Assembly: GCA_902793195.1 (NCBI GenBank)
Contig: CADBCS010000020.1
Location: 46,687 to 110,686, forward strand
DNA from: an uncultured Coriobacteriaceae bacterium
Lineage (GTDB): Bacteria; Actinomycetota; Coriobacteriia; Coriobacteriales; Atopobiaceae
Direction of reading: 5' to 3'
Length of the DNA stretch: 64,000 nucleotides
The notes under the pieces were generated by a model. The model was not told the DNA's origin. It saw nothing but the letters and a program-made list of their open reading frames with translations, and did not search any database. Each line of letters opens with the position of its first letter. The stretch's first letter is position 1. The translations under genes and the position numbers were made by a program. Below, piece after piece: positions 25,674-34,584 of this stretch.

Positions 25674-27380
25674 ATGAAGTTTACGCGACTCGGCGACCTG
25701 CTCATCGACGCAGGCGTCATTACCCAAGAGCAGCTTGGCCAGGCGCTGGCAAACCAAAAGATCACCAAGCGCCGCCTGGGAGACGAGCTGGTGCAGTCCG
25801 GGATCATCACGGAGCGCCAGGTGGTCGACGCCCTCACCATGCAGCTGGGCATCGACTTCATCGACCTCACCACCACCGAGATCAACCCCGACATGACCAA
25901 GCTCGTGCCCAAGAACCTCGCCAAGCGCTACAGCGTGGTTCCCGTGCGCACGCGTGGAGACGAGCTCTACCTTGCCATGAGCGACCCGCTCAACTTCATT
26001 GCGACCGAGGAGGTGCGCGCCGCCTCGCGCAAGCGCATCGTGCCCATGATCGCCATGCAGTCGGGCATCGACCACGCCATCTCGCAGCTCTATGGCACCG
26101 AGGGCGCAAAGCGCGCCATCCGAGAGATGCAGCAGGAGGTGGGCGAGTCTGCGCGCGAGCGCACCGGCGTCAAGGTCGCCGAGGTTGGTGTGGAGAACGA
26201 GTCCTCGGCACCCTCCATCCGCCTGGTGGACAACATCATCGAGCGCGGCCTCTCGTCGCGCGCGTCCGACATCCACATCGAGCCCATGGAGCGGGAGGTC
26301 GTCGTGCGCATGCGCGTGGACGGCCTGTTGCGCACCGAGTTCAACATCCCCAAGGAGCTCCAGCAGTCGCTCACCTCGCGCGTAAAGGTCATGTGCAACA
26401 TGGACGTAACCGAGCGCCGCGTCCCCCAGGACGGTCGCGCAATCGTGCGCGTGCGCATGCGCGAGGCCGACCTGCGCGTCTCCACGCTGCCCACGGTCCA
26501 CGGCGAGAAGATCGTCATGCGAATCCTGGACCGCGACCAAAAGCTCAACACGCCCGAGGAGCTCGGCTTTATGGGCACCAACCTCGAGCGCTACAAGGAG
26601 CTGCTCGACCTCAAGCAGGGCATCATTCTGCTGGTGGGTCCCACCGGTTCGGGCAAGAGCTCGACGCTCTTTACCATGATCAGCCACCTCAACGTGGAGG
26701 AAGTCAACATCGTGACGCTCGAGGACCCGGTGGAGTACAACATCGAGGGCGTCAACCAGGTGCAGATCAACGAGAAGACCGGCACCACCTTTGCGGCTGG
26801 CCTGCGCTCCATCCTGCGTCAGGACCCCGACATCATCTCCATCGGCGAGATTCGCGACCAGGAGACGGCAAACATCGCGTTCCGCTCGGCCGTCACGGGC
26901 CACCTGGTCCTCTCGACGTTGCACACCAACAGTGCCGTTGCCACCCTCGACCGCCTGGACGACATTGGCGTGGAGCCGTACATGATCACTACGGCGCTCA
27001 AGGGGGTCATATCACAGCGTCTAGTGCGCCGCATCTGTCCGCACTGCAAGGAGTACTACCGGCCGACGCGCGGACAGATCGAGCTCATCGGTCTCGACCC
27101 AAGCGACCCACTGCTCAAGGACGTCACGTTTGCGCGCGGGCGCGGGTGCGCCGAGTGCTATCAGAGCGGGTACCGAGGCCGCATCGTGGTGGTAGAGACG
27201 TTGCTGCTCACCAAGCCGATTCGGCAGGCGATTCTCAACCAGGCCCCGCGCGCGGAGCTGCTCAAGGCCATCGATGCCAGCGGCTTTGAGCCCATGGCAG
27301 AGAACTGCCGCAGGCTCATCCTCAACGGAATCACGACGGTGGAAGAGATGCAGCGCGTAATCTTTACGGAAGACGAGTAA
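25674..27380 (+). CDS. pilB: Type IV pilus assembly ATPase PilB
   Basis: The extension motor of the type IV pilus, a GspE-family hexameric ATPase of 568 residues. The N-terminus has two consecutive MshEN motifs: RLGDLLIDAGVITQEQLGQA and RLGDELVQSGIITERQVVDA (about residues 5-65), the c-di-GMP-binding signature known from MshE. The ATPase core has Walker A GPTGSGKSS (about 322), the Asp box and the tetracysteine zinc site CPHC...CAEC (about 455 and 492). Start ATG 25674 follows GGGAG; the upstream ATG at 25632 lacks one. It is followed by pilT, pilC and pilA on the same strand. Confidence 0.95.
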   Translation: MKFTRLGDLLIDAGVITQEQLGQALANQKITKRRLGDELVQSGIITERQVVDALTMQLGIDFIDLTTTEINPDMTKLVPKNLAKRYSVVPVRTRGDELYLAMSDPLNFIATEEVRAASRKRIVPMIAMQSGIDHAISQLYGTEGAKRAIREMQQEVGESARERTGVKVAEVGVENESSAPSIRLVDNIIERGLSSRASDIHIEPMEREVVVRMRVDGLLRTEFNIPKELQQSLTSRVKVMCNMDVTERRVPQDGRAIVRVRMREADLRVSTLPTVHGEKIVMRILDRDQKLNTPEELGFMGTNLERYKELLDLKQGIILLVGPTGSGKSSTLFTMISHLNVEEVNIVTLEDPVEYNIEGVNQVQINEKTGTTFAAGLRSILRQDPDIISIGEIRDQETANIAFRSAVTGHLVLSTLHTNSAVATLDRLDDIGVEPYMITTALKGVISQRLVRRICPHCKEYYRPTRGQIELIGLDPSDPLLKDVTFARGRGCAECYQSGYRGRIVVVETLLLTKPIRQAILNQAPRAELLKAIDASGFEPMAENCRRLILNGITTVEEMQRVIFTEDE

Positions 27381-27408
27381 CACGGGAATCGGTAGGAGGG
27401 AGCACAAC

Positions 27409-28461
27409 ATGCCAAGCCTCGACACCATCATTTGCACGGCAAGCAACATGGGTACCTCGGACATCCTCATTGCGGCGGGCGTGCCCATTCGGTTTAGGGT
27501 GGACGGTTCGCTGGTGGACGCCAACGACGAGATCCTCACCCCCGAGGACACGGCGGCGCTTGGCAGGGAAGCCTGCGGCGACGACTACGAGAAGGTCGAG
27601 CGCGGCATCGAGGTGGACCTGGCACTCACGTTCTCCAACGGCGTGCGCTGCCGTCTTAACGTGTATCGCTCCATGGGCAACTGCTGTTTGGCCATCCGTC
27701 TGCTCGCGAGCTCCATCCCCGACCTGGACGCGCTGGGCGTGCCCCCGGTGGTCTCGCACGACTTCCCCAACTACCAGCGTGGCATCGTGATTGTTACGGG
27801 CGAGACGGGCTCGGGCAAGTCGACCACGCTCGCGGCACTGGTGGATCGCATCAACCACACGCGTCGCGACCACATCGTGACGCTCGAGGACCCCATCGAG
27901 TACGTGTACGAGCCGGATCGCTGCTCCATCGACCAGCGCGAGATCGGCCGCGACACGGCGAGCTTCGCCGAGGGCTTGCGTGCCGTGCTGCGTCAGGATC
28001 CCGACGTCATCCTGGTGGGCGAGATGCGTGACCTCTCCACCATCGAGACGGCGCTCACGGCGGCCGAGACCGGCCACCTGGTCTTTGGCACGCTCCACAC
28101 GCAGTCTGCCCCCGACTCCATCGACCGTCTGGTGGACGTGTTCCCCGAGGAGCGCCAGCACCAGATTCGCCTGCAGCTGTCCATGACGCTCAAGGCCGTG
28201 GTGAGCCAGCAGCTCCTCAAGAAACGCGAGGGAGGGCGCGTCCTTGCCGCCGAGGTAATGATCGTCAACCCGGCCATAAAGAACCTCATTCGCGAGGGCA
28301 AGACGCCGCAGATCGCCAACACCCTTGCCACGACCGCCGAGCTCGGCTCCATCACCATGGACCGCGCGCTCATGATGCTGGTGAGGAACAGGACCATCAC
28401 GGCGGCAGATGCGATTGCCGCCGCGCACGACCCCGAGCAGATGCGTAAGATGGTGCGTTAG
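27409..28461 (+). CDS. pilT: Type IV pilus retraction ATPase PilT
   Basis: The 350-residue PilT/PilU-type ATPase that powers pilus disassembly and retraction, giving twitching, DNA uptake or firm adhesion. Walker A GETGSGKSTT (about residue 131), the Asp box, Walker B (LRQDPDVILVGEMRD) and the His box (GTLHT) are present. PilT is shorter than PilB and lacks the MshEN domain and zinc site, as here. GTAGGAGG precedes ATG 27409, and the stop lies 2 bases before pilC, so the genes are co-transcribed. Confidence 0.94.
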   Translation: MPSLDTIICTASNMGTSDILIAAGVPIRFRVDGSLVDANDEILTPEDTAALGREACGDDYEKVERGIEVDLALTFSNGVRCRLNVYRSMGNCCLAIRLLASSIPDLDALGVPPVVSHDFPNYQRGIVIVTGETGSGKSTTLAALVDRINHTRRDHIVTLEDPIEYVYEPDRCSIDQREIGRDTASFAEGLRAVLRQDPDVILVGEMRDLSTIETALTAAETGHLVFGTLHTQSAPDSIDRLVDVFPEERQHQIRLQLSMTLKAVVSQQLLKKREGGRVLAAEVMIVNPAIKNLIREGKTPQIANTLATTAELGSITMDRALMMLVRNRTITAADAIAAAHDPEQMRKMVR

Positions 28462-28463
28462 CG

Positions 28464-29672
28464 ATGAAGGCGTTTAGGTATACGGGACGCTCGTCCTATG
28501 GTGCACCCGTCGACGGAATAATCGAGGCGAACACCAGCGCAGAGGCCGTCGCGATGCTCAAGGACGACGGGATGATTATCCAGTCCATCGAGCCGGCGGG
28601 TGGCGAACACGACATCGACCTGCGCCTGGGCAGTCGCAAGACCAAAGAGAAGACCTTGGCAGTAATGTGCAACCAGTTTGCGATCATTCTGGAGGCGGGC
28701 CTGCCCATCGTACGCACTCTCGAGCTCATTGGCGGGCAAACGGAGGACAAGACCCTCAAGGTGATCCTGCACGAGGTGGCGGGCGAGGTGGCGGCCGGCT
28801 ACGAGCTTGCCGACAGCTTCCTCAAGCATGGGCCCAACCTGCCCACCACGTTTATTGAGTCCATACGTGCCGGTGAGCAGTCCGGAAACCTCAGCCTCGT
28901 CTTTAGCAGGTTGGCGGACTACTACCGCAAGACCTCCGAGACCAAGGGCAAGGTAAAGAGCGCCATGATGTATCCCGCGTTCGTTATGGTCGTGGCGGTT
29001 ATCGTGGTGGGCGTCATTATGATTTTTGCGGTGCCCACCTTCAAGACCACCTTCGAGGGCATGGGCAGCGAGTTGCCACTGCCTACGATGATTCTCATTG
29101 GGATGTCCGACTTCCTCAGCAAGTTTTGGTGGGTTATCATCCTGTTTGTCGGTGCCGTTTTTGGAGGGATTCAGTTGCTCAAAAAGCGGAACGAGGGCTT
29201 CTACCTCAAGTGGAGCAAGCTGGGCACCAAGCTGCCGGTAATTGGCAAAATTACCTCCATGGGGTCGTCCTCGCAATATGCCTCCACAATGGCGGTGATG
29301 ATGGAAGCCGGCCTGCCCACGCCACGCGCCGTGGAGGTGACGTCACGCACGCTGTCCAACTTCTACATGGGACACGCGCTATCAACCATCGTACTGGACC
29401 TGGAGGCGGGCAAACCGCTTGCGGAGTGCATGGCCTCCACGGGCGCGTTTCCCCAACTGGTGACCGAGATGACCGGCGTGGGCGAGCAGACCGGTGAGCT
29501 GGAGCACACGCTGCAAGTGGTGAGCGAATACTACGACTTCGAGACCCAGGAGGCTACCTCGCGCGCCATCGCGCTCATTGAGCCGGCCATCATCGTGGTG
29601 CTGGCGTTCGTGGTGGGTCTCGTGCTTCTTGCCGTGTACCTGCCCATGTTTAGCATCTACGGCGCCATGTAG
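28464..29672 (+). CDS. pilC: Type IV pilus inner-membrane platform protein PilC
   Basis: A 402-residue GspF-family protein forming the membrane platform on which PilB and PilT act. Two repeated cytoplasmic helical domains each carry the family pattern, here QFAIILEAGLPIVRTLELIG (about 71-90) and STMAVMMEAGLPTPRAVEVT (about 273-292). Hydrophobic segments lie near 170-190, 215-235 and 375-395. The start follows the pilT stop by two bases. Confidence 0.94.
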   Translation: MKAFRYTGRSSYGAPVDGIIEANTSAEAVAMLKDDGMIIQSIEPAGGEHDIDLRLGSRKTKEKTLAVMCNQFAIILEAGLPIVRTLELIGGQTEDKTLKVILHEVAGEVAAGYELADSFLKHGPNLPTTFIESIRAGEQSGNLSLVFSRLADYYRKTSETKGKVKSAMMYPAFVMVVAVIVVGVIMIFAVPTFKTTFEGMGSELPLPTMILIGMSDFLSKFWWVIILFVGAVFGGIQLLKKRNEGFYLKWSKLGTKLPVIGKITSMGSSSQYASTMAVMMEAGLPTPRAVEVTSRTLSNFYMGHALSTIVLDLEAGKPLAECMASTGAFPQLVTEMTGVGEQTGELEHTLQVVSEYYDFETQEATSRAIALIEPAIIVVLAFVVGLVLLAVYLPMFSIYGAM

Positions 29673-29886
29673 GAGGACGGGTGATGCGTGGTCTGTTCGC
29701 CAATCGTTCGGCTCGTTCGGCGACTTTTTTGAATATTTCGGGCCAAGACAGCTGCGTGGGTTTATTGAATGATGTACAATAATTCTGTAGGGAACTACTC
29801 GCGTTAGGGTGACGCGAGTGTAAGAAAAGGATACGTCCACAGGGGACGTCCGGCAGGCACATGAGTGCCAGAAAATGGGGTGGGGT
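29673..29886 (+). promoter_or_regulatory. Leader of pilA with a candidate promoter and three stem-loops
   Basis: TACAAT near 29774 is a possible -10, which would give pilA its own promoter as is common for major pilins. Downstream are three consecutive hairpins: ACTCGCG/CGCGAGT (about 29799-29821), ACGTCC/GGGACGT (about 29832-29850) and GGCAC/GTGCC (about 29855-29870). I compared this to the class I c-di-GMP aptamer and could not find its conserved boxes, so the structures are unassigned. Confidence 0.4.
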
Positions 29887-30360
29887 ATGATGAAGTATCT
29901 TGAGGTCCGCCGCGAGGAGCTGCGCAAGCGCAATGACAAGGGCTTTACCCTTATGGAGATGCTCATCGTCGTCGCCATCATCGCAGTGCTCATCGCGATC
30001 GCAATTCCTATCTTCACGAGCCAGCTGGAGAAGGCGCGTGACGCAACCTCTGTCGCAAATATCCGTTCCGCCTACGCAGAGGCTCAGACTGCGTACATCA
30101 CAAAGGATACGTCGACGTCAGCGAACGCAACGTATGCGGCTGGTACTGGCGGTGCAGCTACCGTAACAGTTAAGAACGTTGATATTGAGAGCCAAGTAGC
30201 GAATAACTGGAGTGAAGAAGGCTCGAAGCTTCCGTTCTACGATGTGCTCGGCGGTGGAAGCGATGCTAACCATGGTGATGCTGCCCAGCAGAAGAAGGAT
30301 TGTACTCTTACTTTCACTTATAACGCGGATGGACAAATTACAAGTGTGACTATCGCTTAA
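29887..30360 (+). CDS. pilA: Major type IV pilin PilA
   Basis: A 157-residue prepilin. The leader ends KRNDKG, then FTLMEMLIVVAIIAVLIAIA: the class III cleavage site G/F with Glu at +5 and the N-terminal assembly helix. The C-terminal globular part is small, with one cysteine, Thr/Ala-rich and poorly conserved, as expected of surface pilins. Its position after pilB-pilT-pilC, its own terminator and a structured leader all suggest high, separate expression. The start at 29887 (ATGATG) is preferred over ATG 29875 because GGGGTGGGG then serves as the ribosome binding site. Confidence 0.93.
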   Translation: MMKYLEVRREELRKRNDKGFTLMEMLIVVAIIAVLIAIAIPIFTSQLEKARDATSVANIRSAYAEAQTAYITKDTSTSANATYAAGTGGAATVTVKNVDIESQVANNWSEEGSKLPFYDVLGGGSDANHGDAAQQKKDCTLTFTYNADGQITSVTIA

Positions 30361-30383
30361 CAGTTCCACGACAGTTTTACGAT

Positions 30384-30420
30384 AAAGTGGGAAAAGGGGC
30401 AAACCTCTTTTCCCACTTTT
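30384..30420 (+). terminator. Terminator of pilA
   Basis: AAAGTGGGAAAAGGGG pairs with CCTCTTTTCCCACTTT (one G-T pair) and ends in TTTT. It isolates pilA from the following gene. Confidence 0.85.
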
Positions 30421-30466
30421 GACATAAATGGGAGCATCCCCTATGTGGCACTCAGAGGAGCGTGAC

Positions 30467-31246
30467 ATGCGATTTCCCTTTGGTGAGGAACTAAGGCCCG
30501 TGGTTCAGCGGGATCGCAGACCCAAGCGAGTCTTTGTCCTGGGTGTGTACGCCAGTGCGGTACACGCGCGATGGAGGCGAGACGGCAAGGTCGTGTGTCA
30601 GGCCCTTGCAGTGGCAAGTGAACCCCGCATCTTCTGGGGTGGAAACGCCCAGGAGGCTCGCGACATCATCTCGCGCATCGACATACCCTCCCAGCTGGGC
30701 ACGCTCGAACCCGCAGGCGCAAATCTCAATGGTCCGTCTGCCAAGGTGTTGGACGAGAACATCCTCGCCACACTTGGTCACGACCGCGATGATGCGTGGC
30801 TGTGCGACTGCCTCCCGGAGGCGAGGCTCAACCCAAGTCAGGTAAAGGCAATCAAGAGGCGGTACAATCCGCTCATTGAGGAATACGGTCTCAATGAGGT
30901 GACGGTCCCAATGCGGCCGTCGGTCTTCTGCACGCAGGAGCGCGCCGAGCAAATTGCGCAGGAACTCGTGGATTCGCAGGCTAAACTTCTGGTATTGCTG
31001 GGTGACATTCCCATCGCGCAGTTCCTCAATCGCGTGGCGGATGTCCCGTATGCTAGCCTACGGGAATACTGCTCCGAGCATCCTTACGGCACGAAAAGTC
31101 TTGTGTGCATCGACGGGGAGGAGTTCGAGATTCTCCCACTGGCACATCCGCGTCAGATCGGAGCGCTTGGCAGCCACAGCACCCATTGGCATCTCGCCCA
31201 CAGCGAGTGGGAGAGGGATATGCGTGGTGGACTAATTGTCCGCTGA
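30467..31246 (+). CDS. Uracil-DNA glycosylase-superfamily-like protein
   Basis: A 259-residue soluble protein. The opening VFVLGVYASAVHARW, the later EPRIFWGG and PLAHPRQIGALGSHSTHWHL resemble a poorly described group of uracil-DNA-glycosylase-fold proteins as I remember them, but I cannot confirm catalytic residues. Start ATG 30467 has GAGGAG six bases upstream; in-frame ATGs at 30428 and 30443 have no ribosome binding site. It sits inside the pilus locus on the same strand as pilA but after its terminator, so a pilus role is not implied. Confidence 0.5.
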   Translation: MRFPFGEELRPVVQRDRRPKRVFVLGVYASAVHARWRRDGKVVCQALAVASEPRIFWGGNAQEARDIISRIDIPSQLGTLEPAGANLNGPSAKVLDENILATLGHDRDDAWLCDCLPEARLNPSQVKAIKRRYNPLIEEYGLNEVTVPMRPSVFCTQERAEQIAQELVDSQAKLLVLLGDIPIAQFLNRVADVPYASLREYCSEHPYGTKSLVCIDGEEFEILPLAHPRQIGALGSHSTHWHLAHSEWERDMRGGLIVR

Positions 31247-31325
31247 CGCGGGACGTGATTGGCTGGCAGGTTTGTTCGTTGAGCTTGTGAGGGCGAACAA
31301 TGGGAATGTGGGTCTGTAGCAGGCG

Positions 31326-31601
31326 GTGAGTGTGGCGGTAGAAACTTGCATCGAGGAGGACAGGCTTGCGGATTACTTCTGTTCGAGGTTTTCGGAGGTG
31401 GAGAGCATGATCCTCTTTGGCTGCACCGAGGAAGAGGCGCTTGAGCTGATGCGCAAGGCCACGCTCGAGGAGGGTATGAGGCTTGGACGCGACGAGGGCA
31501 AGCGTGCAGCCTTGCTTGAATCTGCGCGCAGGTCCATACGCGCTGGGCTGACCGACATCAATGGCGCATGCGAGTATTTGGAGTCTCGTGCGACGACCTG
31601 A
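31326..31601 (+). CDS. Small hypothetical protein
   Basis: A 91-residue acidic, helical peptide (ETCIEEDRLADYFCSRFSEV, later EEALELMRKATLEEGMRLGR) with no recognised family. The proposed start is GTG 31326, with no strong ribosome binding site. Charged heptad-like residues suggest a helical bundle. Codon use looks coding, and the frame fills the space between the UDG-like gene and the convergent NYN gene. Confidence 0.45.
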   Translation: MSVAVETCIEEDRLADYFCSRFSEVESMILFGCTEEEALELMRKATLEEGMRLGRDEGKRAALLESARRSIRAGLTDINGACEYLESRATT

Positions 31602-31642
31602 CCAAGGCGCTGGAGTGCGGGCCCGTCTCGAAATGAGAGTGG

Positions 31643-32665
31643 TTACCCCGCCTGCTTGCCGCGGCCTACGAGGCACACCTGCTGCCTGTTGGCGCCCTGT
31701 ACCCTAATGTCCGATATGCTGTCGGCGAACTTGCCAAACTGAGAGTAGCCGGTGTCCTTGAGCCTAAAGCCAGGAAACGCCTCGTACACCTCGTCGGCCA
31801 GCATGGAGAGCCGCATGGTCTGCCCTGGTGCCTTGGAGAGCTGCTCGCGCATGTATGCAATCACGCGCTCCCGTATGTCGGCCGTGTCGGCGATGGAGAC
31901 GCGATGCACTCCGTCGCTTGCCTCGCTCAGCTCAAAGCGATCCATGTCGTCTATCATTCGGGAAAGCTTGGTGTAGCCGAGGGTACGCACGTCGAAGTCG
32001 GGGAACTTGTTGTGCAGGCCCTCGCCAACGTTGGCGAGCAGCGTCTCCTCGCCACGGCTGTCGTTGTTGCGGACGATACCCGCAACGACCTTCTCCACAT
32101 CGCGCAGCGAGACGGTGGTGGCAATGCCGTCGTCCAGCGAATCCTGGGAATCCGAGTCTCCCTTGTTGCCAGAGGAGTCGTCTCGTTCCTCCAGCTTGCT
32201 CAGATACTCGATGTTTACAAAGGTGGTGCAGGCATGACGGAACGAGATGCTGGTATGGTTTCTACCCATGCCAACCACCAGCATGTTGCTCTCGCGCAGG
32301 CGCTGAGCCAACCGGGTAAAGTCGCTGTCGGAGCTCACTATTACAAAGCCGTCGACCTTGCCGGCATAGAGGATGTCCATCGCGTCGATGATGAGGGCGG
32401 AGTCTGTGGCGTTCTTGCCCGCATGCTCGCCTGGCTTATGGCTCTTAACGTTGCTGAATTGCTGAACGGGCATGATGGAGTTGTCCAGCAGCTTGGCACG
32501 CCAGCCAGCCGCCTGTGGGTCGGTAAAGTCGCCGTAAATGCGCCGATAGGTGGCGATGCCGTGCTTGGGCACCTCGCTCAGAATGGTGGAGAGGTACTTG
32601 GACGAGACGTTGTCCGCATCGATGAGCAGCGCCAGGCGCGGCATGTGCTCGTTGGAAGTTGCCAT
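31643..32665 (-). CDS. NYN-domain (LabA/DUF88) RNase-like protein with two OST-HTH/LOTUS domains
   Basis: A 340-residue protein. The N-terminal half is a PIN-like NYN nuclease: LALLIDADNVS (about residue 12), YRRIYGDF, KNATDSALIIDAMDIL and VIVSSDSDFTRLAQRLRE, with the acidic residues expected of a metal-dependent RNase. The C-terminal half has two OST-HTH (LOTUS) repeats, near 175-240 and 258-330, each ending in LGYTKLSRMID or TGYSQFGKFAD. Such proteins are thought to act on RNA. ATG 32665 is chosen since AAGGCGGA lies six bases upstream. Confidence 0.85.
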   Translation of the reverse strand: MATSNEHMPRLALLIDADNVSSKYLSTILSEVPKHGIATYRRIYGDFTDPQAAGWRAKLLDNSIMPVQQFSNVKSHKPGEHAGKNATDSALIIDAMDILYAGKVDGFVIVSSDSDFTRLAQRLRESNMLVVGMGRNHTSISFRHACTTFVNIEYLSKLEERDDSSGNKGDSDSQDSLDDGIATTVSLRDVEKVVAGIVRNNDSRGEETLLANVGEGLHNKFPDFDVRTLGYTKLSRMIDDMDRFELSEASDGVHRVSIADTADIRERVIAYMREQLSKAPGQTMRLSMLADEVYEAFPGFRLKDTGYSQFGKFADSISDIRVQGANRQQVCLVGRGKQAG

Positions 32666-32746
32666 GGTCGTTCCGCCTTGCATGTGTGTTGTGTTACTTG
32701 TTCACATTGTAGCAGGGGGCGCGTCTCCAACAGCCAAATAAAAGCA

Positions 32747-32782
32747 ACCAGCCTCTCGGGGACCGTCCCCCGAGAGGCTGGT
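32747..32782. terminator. Palindromic terminator between the acidic-protein and NYN genes
   Basis: ACCAGCCTCTCGGGG pairs perfectly with CCCCGAGAGGCTGGT (15 bp) around ACCGTC. On the minus strand it is followed by TTGCTTTTATTT, so it ends the acidic-protein gene. It shares the GGGGACCGTCCCC core with the family P1 palindromes. Confidence 0.75.
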
Positions 32783-32810
32783 GGTATACCCAGGTGCTCT
32801 TTGCAACGGG

Positions 32811-33413
32811 CTACTCGGTGGCTTCCTCCACGAACTTCTCGGCCTCTGCCTCGATGTCGTCCGCTTCCTCGGCCTCGATAGCCTCCTCGGTGACTACCGT
32901 CTCCTCAACGATCTCCACATACTCGACGGGTGCCACCTCCTCGTCAATCTGAGCGTCCTCGACCATGTCCGCATCCTCGTCCGGCTCGTCTTGGCGCTTT
33001 GCAAAGCGATCCGTAATGGCTGCCGCAACCTGAGCCGCACGCGTCTGTGCGCCACCCACCAGGTCGCCGCCGGTCTTGCGGGCCTTGTCGACCGTTGCGG
33101 GAACCTCGCGCTTGATGAAGCCGGTAAACTCCTCTGCGAGCTCGCGAGCGTTTTGGAACTCTGCGTCGCGTGCCTTCTTGAGTGCGTCCAGAGCAGCTGC
33201 ACGGCGCTCAGCACGGGCCGCCTTGCGCTCGGCGATCTCATCGTCGGTCAGAGTCGCATCCGCCTCAGTGTCCTCGTCGGCAGCCGTATCCTCGTTGGAC
33301 GTCTCCTCCGACTCGGCGGTCTGCTCTTCCTCGAGGTCCTCGGTCGCTTCGGCGACGTCAAGCTCCTCAAGAGCCTCTTCCTCGACCAAAAGGTCGTCGT
33401 TCTGTGCAGCCAT
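32811..33413 (-). CDS. Acidic hypothetical protein with a central basic helix
   Basis: A 200-residue protein. Both ends are dominated by Glu and Asp (for example VEEEALEELDVAEATEDLEE), while the middle (about residues 70-140) is Ala/Arg/Lys-rich helix (AERKAARAERRAAALDALKK) followed by an amphipathic stretch. There is no signal peptide or membrane segment. No family recognised; such proteins are often cytoplasmic and abundant. ATG 33413 has AGAAAGG about 8 bases upstream; ATG 33419 is too close to it. Confidence 0.65.
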   Translation of the reverse strand: MAAQNDDLLVEEEALEELDVAEATEDLEEEQTAESEETSNEDTAADEDTEADATLTDDEIAERKAARAERRAAALDALKKARDAEFQNARELAEEFTGFIKREVPATVDKARKTGGDLVGGAQTRAAQVAAAITDRFAKRQDEPDEDADMVEDAQIDEEVAPVEYVEIVEETVVTEEAIEAEEADDIEAEAEKFVEEATE

Positions 33414-33516
33414 GGTCATTGCCTTTCTGTGTGTGGATGCCAACACAATCCTTATATCTGTTATATCATGCGCCCCGCTGCAAAACGCGATAAGTCCCTA
33501 GCTCGCGACTAGGTTT

Positions 33517-33534
33517 CACATAGTTATAACAAAT
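33517..33534 (-). promoter_or_regulatory. Extended -10 promoter of the acidic-protein gene
   Basis: On the minus strand ATTTGTTATAACTATGTG carries TG-T-TATAAC. It matches the element before the GGDEF/EAL gene in 16 of 18 bases. The predicted 5' leader would be about 100 bases. Confidence 0.45.
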
Positions 33535-33579
33535 TGGCGTATCACCACGTACATTCGGTCATTTGAGCGTGGGGACAGG

Positions 33580-34497
33580 TTAGATTTGGTAGCACCAAGG
33601 CGGCTCGGTGTCGTCGAAGCGCCGGACTATTACCTCCTGGTTCTTTACGCCCACGCGCGCGTACTCGGGAACAGACTCGCACACAAACGCACTGCCGCCA
33701 ATCACGGAGTGCGACCCTATGACGGTCTCACCGCCAAGGATGCTGGCGTTCGAGTACACCGTAACGTAGTCCCCCAGGGTCGGGTGGCGCTTGACGCCAG
33801 ACAGCAGCTGGCCCTTGCGAGTGGATGTGGCGCCAAGGGTCACGCCCTGATAGATCTTGACGTGATGGCCGATGCTGGTGGTCTCGCCAATAACGACGCC
33901 GGTCCCGTGGTCGATGAAGAAGTGCTCGCCAATCTGGGCACCCGGGTGTATGTCGATGCCCGTCTTGCTGTGCGCATATTCGCTCATGAGGCGGGGGATG
34001 AGCGGCACCGACAGCTCAAAGAGCTCGTGGGCGATGCGATGGACGAAGATTGCGTACACGCCGGGGTAGGCGAGTACCACCTCCTCGCGACTCTTTGCCG
34101 CCGGGTCTCCGTCGAAGGCAGCCTGCGCATCCTTGAGCATGATGCTCTGGATGTAGGGTATGCGATTGAGAAACGACTCCGCGATCTGCTCGGCCCGTAG
34201 CTCTGCCTCGTCCTCGGGAAGGTCGCCGTTTTCATACAGAAGGGCCTTGCGCACCTGCGTGCTGAGGACGCGATTGATGTGTAGCAGACGCTCGCCAACC
34301 AAAAGCCGGGTGCTGTCGCCTGCGGCGGTCTCGTAGTCGAAGTAGCCGGGAAACAGGAGTATGCGCATCTCGCCGATGAGGCCAATGACGCTTGCGCGGT
34401 TGGGAAAGTGGCGCTTGTGCTCCGTGAAGAAGATGTTCTCGGCCTGGTAACCCTCCATGATGGCGTCGATGCGTGCGTCAAGCGTTTCGTTGATCAT
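33580..34497 (-). CDS. cysE: Serine O-acetyltransferase
   Basis: The enzyme makes O-acetylserine, the carbon acceptor for cysteine synthesis. The 305-residue protein has an N-terminal helical domain, then the left-handed beta-helix hexapeptide repeats that give the acyltransferase fold: GIDIHPGAQIGEHFFIDHGT (about 195-214) with the active His-Gly, GVVIGETTSIGHHVKIYQGV, and a C-terminal NASILGGETVIGSHSVIGG. ATG 34497 (MINETLD) is chosen because the upstream frame to 34584 lacks a ribosome binding site and looks non-coding. It interrupts the pilus locus and is unrelated to it. Confidence 0.9.
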   Translation of the reverse strand: MINETLDARIDAIMEGYQAENIFFTEHKRHFPNRASVIGLIGEMRILLFPGYFDYETAAGDSTRLLVGERLLHINRVLSTQVRKALLYENGDLPEDEAELRAEQIAESFLNRIPYIQSIMLKDAQAAFDGDPAAKSREEVVLAYPGVYAIFVHRIAHELFELSVPLIPRLMSEYAHSKTGIDIHPGAQIGEHFFIDHGTGVVIGETTSIGHHVKIYQGVTLGATSTRKGQLLSGVKRHPTLGDYVTVYSNASILGGETVIGSHSVIGGSAFVCESVPEYARVGVKNQEVIVRRFDDTEPPWCYQI

Positions 34498-34584
34498 GGC
34501 AACCCAGCCTCTCGTAGGTCGAAGTGAATTCCTAGTAAATTGGTGGGAATATGATAGCAGGTTTCCATGGTAGCTGCCAACCAA

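Noticed and set aside
29800..29886. c-di-GMP riboswitch before pilA
   Set aside because: The conserved boxes of the class I aptamer (around CACGCACAGGGCAAACC and GGGACGCAAAGCC) are not present; only generic hairpins are seen.
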